Assembly (NCBI RefSeq): GCF_003391135.1
Contig: NZ_CP031455.1
Location: 6,618,001 to 6,682,000, forward strand
Direction of reading: 5' to 3'
Length of the DNA: 64,000 bases
Origin: Streptoverticillium olivoreticuli subsp. olivoreticuli
GTDB lineage: Bacteria; Actinomycetota; Actinomycetes; Streptomycetales; Streptomycetaceae
How positions within the stretch are numbered: position 1 is the stretch's first letter; the number at the start of each line of letters is the position of its first letter. Under the pieces are notes generated by a model. It was not told the DNA's origin. It was given only the letters and a program-made list of their open reading frames with translations, and made no database searches. The translations under genes were made by a program, and so were the position numbers. Below, piece after piece: positions 45,110 to 53,677 of the stretch.

Positions 45110-46693
45110 ATGAGCAATCTCGAAGGTGCGCCCGTAGAGGCGAGTGACGTCCGTGGGCGCGTCGCCGAGCTGCACGCCATCCGCGAGCAGGTTCGGCGTG
45201 GTCCGAGCGAGCGGGCGACCCAGGCCCAGAAGGCCAAGGGGAAGCTGACGGCCCGGGAGCGGATCGACCTGCTCCTGGACGAGGGGTCGTTCTCCGAGGT
45301 GGAGCCGCTGCGGCGGCACCGGGCTTCGGGGTTCGGACTGGAGAGCAAGAAGCCCTACACCGACGGTGTGATCACCGGCTGGGGCACCGTCCACGGCCGC
45401 ACGGTCTTCGTCTACGCCCACGACTTCCGGATCTTCGGCGGTGCGCTCGGCGAGGCGCACGCCACCAAGATTCACAAGATTATGGACATGGCCATCTCGG
45501 CCGGGGCGCCCCTGGTGTCCCTGAACGACGGCGCCGGAGCCCGCATCCAGGAGGGCGTCTCCGCGCTCGCCGGCTACGGCGGGATCTTCCAGCGCAACAC
45601 CCGGGCCTCCGGCGTCATCCCGCAGATCAGCGTGATGCTCGGCCCCTGCGCCGGCGGCGCGGCCTACAGCCCGGCGCTCACGGACTTCGTCTTCATGGTC
45701 CGCGAGACCTCGCAGATGTTCATCACCGGCCCCGACGTCGTGCGCGCCGTCACCGGCGAGGAGATCAGCCAGAACGGCCTGGGCGGCGCGGACGTGCACG
45801 CCGAGACCTCCGGTGTGGCCCACTTCGCCTACGACGACGAGGAGACGTGCCTCGAGGAGGTCCGCTACCTCCTGTCGCTGCTGCCGCAGAACAACCGCGA
45901 GAACCCGCCCCGCGTGGCGAGCGAGGACCCGGCCGACCGCGTCGGCGAGGCCCTCCTCGACCTGGTCCCGGCCGACGGCAACCGCCCGTACGACATGCGC
46001 AAGGTCATCGAGGAGCTCGTCGACGACGGCGAGTACCTGGAGGTCCACGAGCGCTGGGCCACCAACATCATCTGCGCCCTGTCCCGGCTGGACGGCCAGG
46101 TCGTCGGCATCGTCGCCAACCAGCCGCAGTCCCTCGCCGGAGTGCTGGACATCGAGGCGAGCGAGAAGGCCGCCCGCTTCATCCAGATGTGCGACGCCTT
46201 CAACATCCCGATCATCACTCTTCTGGACGTACCGGGCTTTCTTCCCGGCGTCGACCAGGAGCACGGTGGAATCATCCGGCACGGCGCGAAGCTGCTGTAC
46301 GCCTACTGCAACGCCACGGTGCCGCGGATCTCGGTCATCCTGCGCAAGGCGTACGGCGGCGCGTACATCGTCATGGACTCCCAGTCCATCGGCGCCGACC
46401 TCACCTACGCCTGGCCGACGAACGAGATCGCCGTCATGGGCGCGGAGGGCGCGGCCAACGTGATCTTCCGCAAGCAGATCGCCGAGGCGGACGACCCCGA
46501 GGCGATGCGGGCGCGGATGGTCAAGGAGTACAAGGCCGAGCTGATGCACCCGTACTACGCCGCCGAGCGCGGACTGGTGGACGACGTGATCGACCCGGTC
46601 GAGACCCGGTCGGTGCTGATCAAGTCGCTCGCGATGCTCGCCACGAAGCACGCGGACCTGCCCTCCCGCAAGCACGGCAACCCGCCCCAGTAA
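45110..46693 (+). CDS. accB: Acyl-CoA carboxylase beta (carboxyltransferase) subunit
   Basis: This 527-residue carboxyltransferase moves CO2 from biotin to acetyl- or propionyl-CoA, giving malonyl- and methylmalonyl-CoA for fatty acids and polyketides. It has the crotonase-fold N and C halves with the oxyanion segments LGPCAGGAAYSPAL and RKAYGGAYIVMDSQ. Ile at position 420 in the latter corresponds to the residue that is Asp in strict propionyl-CoA enzymes (PccB) and Ile in AccB. That supports the broader acetyl/propionyl type of S. coelicolor SCO5535. ATG 45110 is chosen; ATG 45106 is out of frame. The epsilon-subunit gene follows 11 bases later. The biotin-carrier alpha subunit is not in this window. 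Confidence 0.95.
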   Translation: MSNLEGAPVEASDVRGRVAELHAIREQVRRGPSERATQAQKAKGKLTARERIDLLLDEGSFSEVEPLRRHRASGFGLESKKPYTDGVITGWGTVHGRTVFVYAHDFRIFGGALGEAHATKIHKIMDMAISAGAPLVSLNDGAGARIQEGVSALAGYGGIFQRNTRASGVIPQISVMLGPCAGGAAYSPALTDFVFMVRETSQMFITGPDVVRAVTGEEISQNGLGGADVHAETSGVAHFAYDDEETCLEEVRYLLSLLPQNNRENPPRVASEDPADRVGEALLDLVPADGNRPYDMRKVIEELVDDGEYLEVHERWATNIICALSRLDGQVVGIVANQPQSLAGVLDIEASEKAARFIQMCDAFNIPIITLLDVPGFLPGVDQEHGGIIRHGAKLLYAYCNATVPRISVILRKAYGGAYIVMDSQSIGADLTYAWPTNEIAVMGAEGAANVIFRKQIAEADDPEAMRARMVKEYKAELMHPYYAAERGLVDDVIDPVETRSVLIKSLAMLATKHADLPSRKHGNPPQ

Positions 46694-46704
46694 GGGAGTA
46701 ACGC

Positions 46705-46902
46705 ATGGAGAACACGCTCGTACGCGTCGAGAAGGGCACCGCCGACGCGGAGGAAGTCGCCGCGGTCACGGCCGTCCTGCTCGCCCGTGCGGCCGCCGCG
46801 GGCAACGCCCCGGCGGTGGCCCGGCCCCGCCGCACGGCCGCCGGGTGGCGCCGCCTGGAGCGCACGTCCGGCTTCAGGGCGCCGCACAGCTGGCAGGTCT
46901 AG
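46705..46902 (+). CDS. accE: Acyl-CoA carboxylase epsilon subunit
   Basis: The 65-residue epsilon subunit is specific to actinobacterial acyl-CoA carboxylases and strengthens alpha-beta assembly. Features are an N-terminal LVRVEKGTADAEEVAAVTAVLLARA helix region, an Ala-rich middle and a conserved basic Trp-containing C-terminus (GWRRLERTSGFRAPHSWQV). It begins 11 bases after accB with GGGAGTAACGC in front. A 15-bp terminator follows before the convergent conservon genes. Confidence 0.95.
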   Translation: MENTLVRVEKGTADAEEVAAVTAVLLARAAAAGNAPAVARPRRTAAGWRRLERTSGFRAPHSWQV

Positions 46903-46954
46903 CGCTCGCCGCCTCGACCGGTGGCGAGCCCGCCCCCGCCACCGGATCACGCAG

Positions 46955-46989
46955 AAGGTCCCCGCACTCCGTGAGTGTGGGGACCTTTT
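46955..46989. terminator. Terminator between accE and cvnD2
   Basis: AAGGTCCCCGCACTC and GAGTGTGGGGACCTT form a 15-bp stem with one G-U pair, loop CGT, followed by TTTT on the plus strand and preceded by AA on the other. It should end transcription of accBE and of the convergent conservon. Confidence 0.88.
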
Positions 46990-47010
46990 CGCGTCGGCAC
47001 AGCCGATCGC

Positions 47011-47592
47011 TCACCGCAGGCGCGCCATCAGGGCGTGCTCGACCAGGGTGATGAGGGCGCTCTTCGCCTCGTTGCGGTGGCGGGCGTCCGTCGTGATGAT
47101 CGGGGCGTCCGGGCCGATCTGGAGGGCCTCACGGACCTCCTCCGGCGTGTACGGCTGGTGTCCGTCGAAGCCGTTGAGGGCGATGACGAAGGGCAGGCCG
47201 CTGTTCTCGAAGTAGTCGACGGCCGGGAAGCAGTCCGCGAGCCGGCGGGTGTCGACGAGCACGACGGCGCCGATCGCGCCGCGCACCAGGTCGTCCCACA
47301 TGAACCAGAAGCGGTCCTGACCCGGGGTACCGAAGAGGTACAGGATCAGGTCCTGGTCCAGGGTGATGCGGCCGAAGTCCATGGCCACGGTCGTCGTGGT
47401 CTTGTCCGGCGCGTGCGTGAGGTCGTCGATACCCGCGGAAGCGGACGTCATCACGGCTTCGGTGCGCAGCGGGTTGATCTCCGAGACCGCACCGACGAAC
47501 GTGGTCTTGCCCACGCCGAATCCACCCGCCACCACGATCTTCGCGGAGGTGGTGGAGCGGACTGCCTCGCCGCTAGAGGTTCCGAAGTCCAC
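47011..47592 (-). CDS. cvnD2: Conservon G-protein-like subunit, cvn2
   Basis: This 193-residue small Ras-like ATP/GTP-binding protein is the D component of a conservon, a membrane-associated signalling set thought to work like a GPCR/G-protein system. The P-loop is VVAGGFGVGKTTF (near residue 20), the switch region GTPGQDRFWFMWDD, and the base-specificity site IALNGFDG replaces the usual NKxD. The GTG start overlaps cvnC2 by 20 bases. It is about 94 percent identical to CvnD1 at 52182-52763. It is the last gene of cvnA2-B2-C2-D2 and ends against the accE terminator. Confidence 0.95.
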   Translation of the reverse strand: MDFGTSSGEAVRSTTSAKIVVAGGFGVGKTTFVGAVSEINPLRTEAVMTSASAGIDDLTHAPDKTTTTVAMDFGRITLDQDLILYLFGTPGQDRFWFMWDDLVRGAIGAVVLVDTRRLADCFPAVDYFENSGLPFVIALNGFDGHQPYTPEEVREALQIGPDAPIITTDARHRNEAKSALITLVEHALMARLR

Positions 47593-48112
47593 TGAGCACC
47601 CTTTCGAGCAGTGTCACGTCAGGCTGGCCGCCGGCGGACTCGTCGCCGCCGGGCTGATGGATGGCGACGAGCCCGGCCTCCGCCAAGTCGGCGACGAGGA
47701 TTCGGGCGACGCCGAGGGGGATGGAAAGGAGTGCCGAGATCTCGGCGACCGACTTGATCTCACGGCACAGATGGCAGATGCGCTGGTGTTCCGGCAACTG
47801 CCCTTGGAGCTGGGACGGCTGGGCCGTGGTGTGCACCAGCGCCTCGATGGCGAGCTGGTACCGCGGCCGGGTCCGGCCGCCGGTCATCGCATAGGGACGG
47901 ACCAGCGGATTGTGCTTCTTGCCCCCCGAGGGGGACGCCTGAGCTGCGCGCCGGTTCTGCTGTTGCTGCGGCACCGGCTGGACGTGCTGTGGCGGACGCG
48001 GGGGCTCCGCGTGCGCTTGGTGGCTCGGCGCAGAGGGGAAGTTGAAGCGGTTCAGCGGGGGCTGTCCCTGCTGTTCATTGCCATACGGGTAACCGCCTGG
48101 GGGCGTTGCCAC
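47573..48112 (-). CDS. cvnC2: Conservon DUF742 protein, cvn2
   Basis: This 179-residue C component has a Gln/Pro-rich N-terminal extension (about residues 1-60) missing from CvnC1, then the DUF742 domain with the signature PLVRPYAMTGGRTRPRYQLAIEALV and a winged-helix-like part (RICHLCREIKSVAEISALL, LGVARILVADLAEAGLV). It is thought to link the sensor A and Roadblock B proteins with the GTPase D. GTG 48112 follows GGAGGATCGAC. Its 3' end overlaps cvnD2. Confidence 0.93.
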   Translation of the reverse strand: MATPPGGYPYGNEQQGQPPLNRFNFPSAPSHQAHAEPPRPPQHVQPVPQQQQNRRAAQASPSGGKKHNPLVRPYAMTGGRTRPRYQLAIEALVHTTAQPSQLQGQLPEHQRICHLCREIKSVAEISALLSIPLGVARILVADLAEAGLVAIHQPGGDESAGGQPDVTLLERVLSGLRNL

Positions 48113-48198
48113 GTCGATCCTCCTCCAACTCGCCTGTCTGCTGCTGGTCGCGCCACCGCACCTTATGGCGCGGTGGCGCGAAACGCACTGCCTCTTTG

Positions 48199-48621
48199 CT
48201 AGTTGAGAAGGCTCCCCTGCAGTTCGGCACGGAGATCGGGCGTGAGCACGGTGCCCGCGCGGTCGACCAGGAGAGCCATCTCGTAGCCCACGAGGCCGAT
48301 GTCGCACTCGGGGTGCGCCAGTACGGCCAGCGAGGATCCGTCGGAGACGGACATGATGAAGAGGAAGCCGCGCTCCATCTCCACCACGGTCTGGTTGACC
48401 GCGCCGCCCTCGAAGATCCGGGAGGCGCCGGCCGTCAGCGAGGTCAGGCCGGAGGCGACCGCCGCCAGCTGGTCCGCGCGGTCCCGCGGGAAACCTTCGG
48501 ACATCGCCAGAAGGAGTCCGTCGGCGGAGACCACGACGGTGTGGGACACCCCTGGGGTGTTCTCCACGAAACTGGTGATCAACCAGTTCAGGTTTTGCGC
48601 CGCCTGGCTCATCGGGCTCAC
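48199..48621 (-). CDS. cvnB2: Conservon Roadblock/LC7 protein, cvn2
   Basis: This 140-residue Roadblock/LC7-fold protein is the B component and probably a regulator of the D GTPase. It covers SQAAQNLNWLITSFVENTPG to PDLRAELQGSLLN. GTG 48621 is taken as start because AGGAG, which lies inside the last codons of cvnA2, is seven bases before it; the often used ATG three codons later would be too far. After that ATG the sequence differs from CvnB1 at one residue only (Ser for Asn), and 206 bases are identical to the other copy. Confidence 0.93.
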   Translation of the reverse strand: MSPMSQAAQNLNWLITSFVENTPGVSHTVVVSADGLLLAMSEGFPRDRADQLAAVASGLTSLTAGASRIFEGGAVNQTVVEMERGFLFIMSVSDGSSLAVLAHPECDIGLVGYEMALLVDRAGTVLTPDLRAELQGSLLN

Positions 48622-48622
48622 A

Positions 48623-51600
48623 CTAACGCTCCTGATCGTAGGTACCGCCGGGGCCGAAGCCCTGGTCGTGTTGCTCATGCTGCTCCTGCGCGGAGCCGGC
48701 GGTGTCGCCGCCCGCGCTGCGCCCCTGCTGGACACCGCGGCGCAGATTGCTCAGCCTGCCGCGTACGTCCTCCGGGGCACGGGATATCTGGGTGCCGCCC
48801 TGGGGGGTCTGCGCCGCCTTGCCCTCGATCAGATTGGCCTTGGGCACTCGGCGGGGCAGGCCGGAGGGGGTGATTCCACCGGCTTTCGGCTCACGGAGCT
48901 GCTCGGCGCGGTGCCAGCGCTCGTCGTTCGTCGATCGCCAGTCGGGCTCGTCACCCTCGTGCGGCTGCTGTCGGACGTCCTGCTGAGGCTGCTCCGGTTC
49001 GCCGGCCCCCGCGGCGTCCTCGACTGACTCGGGCTGCTGCCACTGCGTCGCGCGGCGCGGCAGACCGGACCCGGTCAGCGAGTGGGAGCCGCTCGAGGCG
49101 GGGCCCGGACGGTCGAACTCTACGCGCTCGGGCTGTGCCGTGTCAGCGGGCGGCCGGGATTCCGAATCCGCTCCGTAACCCCGCTGGGGGGCGTTCTGGT
49201 ACGGACCAGACTCCTGCCACCCGCCCTGCTGGGCCGGGGCGTTGAAACCGTCGAAGCCCTGCTGCTGCCCGGCGTAGCCCGGTTCCGCATAGCCGGCGTC
49301 GTAGCCGGCGTCCGGATAGGCGGTCTCCGGGTAGGCGTGCTGGGACGTCTGCTCGTAGGACTCGTGCTCCGGCTGCGGCGCCTGGTGCTGCCCCGTCGAG
49401 TACTGATCCTGCTGGGGCACGGCGTGCTGGCCGGTCGAGTGCTGCCCCTGCTGCGGGACGGCGTGCTGGCCCGTCGAGTGCTGACCGGGGTAGGGGACCG
49501 CGTGGCCACCGGTGTCCTGGTCGGGCTGCTGCTCGTACCCCTGCTGCTCGTACGGCTGCTGGGACACCTGGTCCTGGAACAGCGGGCGGCCTTCGGCCAC
49601 CTGTGCCTCCAGGGCCGCGCGCCGCTCCTCGCGCAGTCGCGAGCGGCCGAGCGGGTCCAGCGCCGGGGCGCCGGAGTTCTCCTGCCGGGGCTCGTAGCGC
49701 GAGTCGTCGAAGCCGAGCTCGGCCGCGGTGCGGGCCCGGGCCATGGGCGTGGCCTGCTGCTCGGGCACCATCCGGGAGACCGTGAAGTCGTCGCCGGCCA
49801 GCTCGTCCTCGCCGCCACCACCGTGCGTGATGGCGTCCGGGAGCATCACCAGCGAGGTGGTGCCGGCCTGCTCGCCGGACGGGCGGAGCTGGACGCGGAT
49901 GCCGTGGCGGGTCGCCAGGCGGCCGACCACGAAGAGGCCCATGCGCTGTGCGATCGCGACGTCCACGGACGGCGGGTTGGCCAGGCGGTGGTTGATGTCC
50001 GCGAAGTCCTCGGCGGTCAGGCCGATGCCCTTGTCGTGGATCTCGACCATCACGCGGCCGTCGGGCAGCCGCGTCGCGGTGACCCTGACCTTGGTGTGCG
50101 GGGAGGAGAACGAGGTCGCGTTCTCCAGCAGCTCCGCGAGCAGGTGCACGAGGTCGGTCACGGCCAGGCCGTGGATCTCGGCGTCCGGGACGCCGGACAG
50201 CTCGATGCGCTCGTACGCCTCCACCTCGGAGGAGGCGGCGCGCAGCACGTCCACCAGCGGGACCGGCTGGTCCCAGCGGCGGCCGGGCTCCTCGCCGGCG
50301 AGGACCAGGAGGTTCTCGCCGTTGCGGCGCATGCGGGTGGCCAGGTGGTCCAGGCGGAAGAGGTTCTCCAGCTGGTCCGGGTCGGCCTCGTTCTCCTCCA
50401 GCTCCGTGATCAGGGTCAGCTGGCCCTCGATCAGGCTCTGGTTGCGGCGCGAGAGGTTGGTGAAGATCGCGTTGACGTTGCCCCGCAGCAGTGCCTGCTC
50501 GGCGGCGAGCCGGACGGCCTCGCGGTGCACCTGGTCGAAGGCGCGGGCGACCTCGCCGATCTCGTCCCGGGTGGTGATCGGGATGGGCTGGATCCGGGTG
50601 TCCACGCGGCCGGGGTCGGTGCGCGAGAGCTGGTCGACCAGCGCCGGCAGCCGCTGCTCGGCCACGTCGAAGGCGGCGCGCCGCAGGTGGCGCATGTTGC
50701 GGCTCATCGAGCGGGCCATCATCCCGGCCACGAAGAACGCGATGATGAGAACGGTGACCAGGATGGCGCCGTTGACGTAGGCGGTCTGCTGAGCGTCGGA
50801 GGAGACCTGCTCGGCCTCGTTCACCGCCTTGTCGGCCAGCTCCTTCTCGACCTCGCGGTAGGCGTCGAACTTCGCCGTCGCGGCCGTGAACCAGCTCTCG
50901 GGGCTGATGTCCAGGGCGGTCTGCTGCTGCTTCGAGATCTTGCCGGCCGCGATCAGGTTGAAGATCTTGTCCTGCTCGGACGACTTGGCCTTGGTGGCCA
51001 TGATGTCGTTCAGGCGGCTGATGTCGTCCTCGCTGCCGGCGGCGTCGTACTCACGCCGGGCGATGGTCTCCAGGAAGTTGTACGAGATGAACGCGGTCGT
51101 CTGGGCGGCCCGGTCGGCTTCGCCCTCGGCCGGCTGGACCAGCAGGTGGGTGCCGATGGAGCGCTGGAGCGACTCGGCGGCCTTCGCCAGCTCGATCGCG
51201 TAGACCATGCGGCCGTAGGAGTTGTTGCCGGTGCCCAGGCCCAGCTCGTTGGCGAAGGTCATCAGCGGCTGCTGGATGGCGCCGTAGCCGTCCTCCGACT
51301 TCACCTGCGGCATCTCCGAGGTGAAGGCCGCCTGGCGCAGCTTCGGCAGCGTCAGCTCGGCCTCGCGGAAGAGCTTCAGACGGCGCCGCAGGCTCTGGGT
51401 GTCCGGCGCCTTGGCGACGGCCTTGTCGAACTCCGCCCTGGCGGTGTCCGTCGCGGCCTGCGCCTTCTTGACGACCGGGTCGTCCCGGTGCTTCAGCAGC
51501 ATCGGCTGCGTGCTCAGGTCGCGCTCGTCGATGACGGCATGGGCGTACGTGGCCGCGGCACGGACCAGACGCGCGGTGTTCGCCGCGTCCTTCGCCTCGG

Positions 51601-51853
51601 TCCAGGTGTCCACCGAGCCCTTGACGTCGAGACCGCCGAAGACCAGGGCCACGAGCACCGGGATCAGCAGGATCGCGTTCAGGCGAACGGGCACACGCCA
51701 GTTGCGGGGCGAGAAGCGGCCACCGGGGGCCGCGGGCGGCGGGGCGGGCGTTTCTGGCACGTCGGAAGGCGGCACCGCTGTGCGCGACGGCGGGGTGAAG
51801 TTGCCCCGCTCGTCCCGCGCCTGCTGTGCGGCGCCCGTCTTTCTGCGCGTCAC
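48623..51853 (-). CDS. cvnA2: Conservon sensor-kinase-like protein, cvn2
   Basis: This 1076-residue membrane protein is the A component. It has transmembrane helices near residues 56-76 and 355-378 flanking a nitrate/nitrite-sensor-like extracytoplasmic domain, a HAMP-like linker, a kinase-like core with LDHLATRMRRNGENLLVLAGEE (near 500) and a GHKL ATPase domain (ELLENATSFSSP, IHDKGIGL, GLFVVGRLA). The C-terminal 370 residues are low complexity, rich in Gln, Pro and Gly, with tandem GQHSTGQHAVPQQ units near residue 790. A short basic motif SGLPRRVPKANLIEG occurs near the end. The start codon ATG 51853 is clear. Confidence 0.95.
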   Translation of the reverse strand: MTRRKTGAAQQARDERGNFTPPSRTAVPPSDVPETPAPPPAAPGGRFSPRNWRVPVRLNAILLIPVLVALVFGGLDVKGSVDTWTEAKDAANTARLVRAAATYAHAVIDERDLSTQPMLLKHRDDPVVKKAQAATDTARAEFDKAVAKAPDTQSLRRRLKLFREAELTLPKLRQAAFTSEMPQVKSEDGYGAIQQPLMTFANELGLGTGNNSYGRMVYAIELAKAAESLQRSIGTHLLVQPAEGEADRAAQTTAFISYNFLETIARREYDAAGSEDDISRLNDIMATKAKSSEQDKIFNLIAAGKISKQQQTALDISPESWFTAATAKFDAYREVEKELADKAVNEAEQVSSDAQQTAYVNGAILVTVLIIAFFVAGMMARSMSRNMRHLRRAAFDVAEQRLPALVDQLSRTDPGRVDTRIQPIPITTRDEIGEVARAFDQVHREAVRLAAEQALLRGNVNAIFTNLSRRNQSLIEGQLTLITELEENEADPDQLENLFRLDHLATRMRRNGENLLVLAGEEPGRRWDQPVPLVDVLRAASSEVEAYERIELSGVPDAEIHGLAVTDLVHLLAELLENATSFSSPHTKVRVTATRLPDGRVMVEIHDKGIGLTAEDFADINHRLANPPSVDVAIAQRMGLFVVGRLATRHGIRVQLRPSGEQAGTTSLVMLPDAITHGGGGEDELAGDDFTVSRMVPEQQATPMARARTAAELGFDDSRYEPRQENSGAPALDPLGRSRLREERRAALEAQVAEGRPLFQDQVSQQPYEQQGYEQQPDQDTGGHAVPYPGQHSTGQHAVPQQGQHSTGQHAVPQQDQYSTGQHQAPQPEHESYEQTSQHAYPETAYPDAGYDAGYAEPGYAGQQQGFDGFNAPAQQGGWQESGPYQNAPQRGYGADSESRPPADTAQPERVEFDRPGPASSGSHSLTGSGLPRRATQWQQPESVEDAAGAGEPEQPQQDVRQQPHEGDEPDWRSTNDERWHRAEQLREPKAGGITPSGLPRRVPKANLIEGKAAQTPQGGTQISRAPEDVRGRLSNLRRGVQQGRSAGGDTAGSAQEQHEQHDQGFGPGGTYDQER

Positions 51854-52181
51854 TCGACCAACAACCTCTCGGCGTCGGCACCTGCGTTGTGTGCCGTTTT
51901 TCGAACTGAGCCGTTACCGCTCAGTTCCTGGAATTCCAGCACGTCAGGCGTGCGCATTCCAAACACTGCACGCGGCCGACGGCCGAAGCGATTTGCCCGA
52001 CATAAAACGGGCATTAAGAGCGAGCGACGCCAAATGGCGGGCGAATCATGAGCGCAGCGAAGTCGGTCGAACGCACGCTGTGTCCGCGTCCGGTCGATTC
52101 TCTGTCGAAACGTTATGAACGCAGTGCCGGGTCGTGTTCAATACCACAACCCATTTGCGACAACCAGGAGATTGCGCGTCG
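51854..52181 (-). other. Intergenic region upstream of cvnA2
   Basis: The 328 bases between the two conservons are AT-rich for this DNA and hold the cvnA2 promoter. Visible are the inverted repeats AACTGAGC/GCTCAGTT (51904-51926) and TGCCCG/CGGGCA (51994-52013), and the palindrome TGGAATTCCA (51929-51938), which recurs upstream of cvnA1. Part of it must terminate cvn1 transcription. No gene is supported. Confidence 0.7.
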
Positions 52182-52763
52182 CTACTTCAGCCGCGCCATC
52201 AGGGCGTGCTCGACAAGAGTGATGAGGGCGCTCTTCGCCTCGTTCCGATGGCGGGCGTCCGTCGTGATGATCGGGGTGTCCGGGCCGATCTGGAGCGCCT
52301 CGCGCACCTCCTCGGGACCGTACGGCTGGTGCCCGTCGAAGCCGTTGAGGGCGATGACGAAGGGCAGGCCGCTGTTCTCGAAGTAGTCGACCGCGGGGAA
52401 ACAGTCCGCGAGCCGGCGGGTGTCCACCAGCACGACGGCACCGATCGCACCGCGCACCAGGTCGTCCCACATGAACCAGAAACGGTCCTGACCCGGCGTC
52501 CCGAACAGATAAAGGATCAGATCGTCGTCCAGCGTGATGCGGCCGAAATCCATCGCCACGGTCGTCGTGGTCTTGTCCTGGACGTGGCTCAGATCGTCGA
52601 TCCCGGCCGACGCGGACGTCATCACGGCTTCGGTGCGCAGCGGGCTGATCTCCGAGACCGCGCCCACGAACGTGGTCTTGCCCACGCCGAAGCCGCCCGC
52701 CACCACGATCTTCGCGGAGGTGGTGGAACGGCCCGCGCCCCCGCTAGAGCTTCCGAAGTCCAC
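52182..52763 (-). CDS. cvnD1: Conservon G-protein-like subunit, cvn1
   Basis: This 193-residue Ras-like GTPase of the first conservon has the same motifs as CvnD2: VVAGGFGVGKTTF, GTPGQDRFWFMW and IALNGFDG. I count about eleven differences from CvnD2, mostly near the N-terminus and in the loop DDLSHVQDK. The GTG start overlaps cvnC1 by 20 bases. It is the last gene of the cvn1 operon. Confidence 0.95.
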   Translation of the reverse strand: MDFGSSSGGAGRSTTSAKIVVAGGFGVGKTTFVGAVSEISPLRTEAVMTSASAGIDDLSHVQDKTTTTVAMDFGRITLDDDLILYLFGTPGQDRFWFMWDDLVRGAIGAVVLVDTRRLADCFPAVDYFENSGLPFVIALNGFDGHQPYGPEEVREALQIGPDTPIITTDARHRNEAKSALITLVEHALMARLK

Positions 52764-53151
52764 TGAGCACCCTTTCGAGCAGTGTCACATCCGGCGTCCC
52801 GCCGGACTCGCCGCTGCCGCCCGGCTGGTGGATCGCCACCATCCCGGCCTCCGCCAGGTCCGCGACGAGGATGCGCGCCACGCCCAGGGGCATGTTCAGC
52901 AGCGCCGAGACCTCCGCGACCGACTTGACCTCCCGGCACAGGTGACAGATCCGCTGGTGCTCGGGGAGCAGCCCCTGGAGGTGCGCCGGATCGGCCGTGG
53001 AGCTGACCAGGGCCTCGATGGCGAGCTGGTAGCGCGGCCGGGTGCGGCCACCCGTCATGGCATAGGGGCGGACCAGCGGCTGGTCGCCTTCACTCCCGTA
53101 CGACGCGTGGTGAGAAGCGCCGTACGGGCCGGGCGAGGCGGGCGGGGTCAT
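52744..53151 (-). CDS. cvnC1: Conservon DUF742 protein, cvn1
   Basis: This 135-residue C component has the DUF742 signature PLVRPYAMTGGRTRPRYQLAIEALV and the winged-helix-like part RICHLCREVKSVAEVSALL. It lacks the long Gln/Pro-rich N-terminal extension of CvnC2. ATG 53151 follows GGAGGATTC. It lies 103 bases after cvnB1 and overlaps cvnD1. Confidence 0.94.
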   Translation of the reverse strand: MTPPASPGPYGASHHASYGSEGDQPLVRPYAMTGGRTRPRYQLAIEALVSSTADPAHLQGLLPEHQRICHLCREVKSVAEVSALLNMPLGVARILVADLAEAGMVAIHQPGGSGESGGTPDVTLLERVLSGLRKL

Positions 53152-53254
53152 GAATCCTCCGGACGGGACAGCAGGATGGCAATAATGCCGTCGAGCGGTG
53201 GCCGGTGGGGGGTTTTCGGCCGTGCGGTCGGACGGTATCTGCGGTGTGCGCGGG

Positions 53255-53677
53255 TCAGTTCAGCAGGCTGCCCTGGAGCTCGGCACGGAGATCGGGCGTG
53301 AGCACGGTGCCCGCGCGGTCGACCAGGAGAGCCATCTCGTAGCCCACGAGGCCGATGTCGCACTCGGGGTGCGCCAGTACGGCCAGCGAGGATCCGTCGG
53401 AGACGGACATGATGAAGAGGAAGCCGCGCTCCATCTCCACCACGGTCTGGTTGACCGCGCCGCCCTCGAAGATCCGGGAGGCGCCCGCGGTCAGGGACGT
53501 CAGGCCGGAGGCGACCGCCGCCAGCTGGTCCGCGCGGTCCCGCGGGAAACCTTCGGACATCGCCAGAAGGAGTCCGTCGGCGGAGACCACCACCGTGTGG
53601 GACACCCCTGGGGTGTTCTCCACGAAGTTGGTGATCAACCAGTTCAGATTCTGCGCCGCCTGGCTCATCGGACTCAA
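53255..53677 (-). CDS. cvnB1: Conservon Roadblock/LC7 protein, cvn1
   Basis: This 140-residue Roadblock/LC7 protein is almost identical to CvnB2 (one difference in the last 137 residues). The start is taken as the TTG immediately after the cvnA1 stop (TAGTTG), because the AGGAG in the last cvnA1 codons is six bases before it. ATG 53668 is the alternative annotated in related genomes. The adjacent stop/start indicates translational coupling with cvnA1. Confidence 0.92.
   Translation of the reverse strand: MSPMSQAAQNLNWLITNFVENTPGVSHTVVVSADGLLLAMSEGFPRDRADQLAAVASGLTSLTAGASRIFEGGAVNQTVVEMERGFLFIMSVSDGSSLAVLAHPECDIGLVGYEMALLVDRAGTVLTPDLRAELQGSLLN

Noticed and set aside
49370-49520. Repeats considered as a possible CRISPR array
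   Set aside because: They are short in-frame protein-coding repeats in cvnA2 without spacers. No CRISPR array or cas gene was seen in the window.
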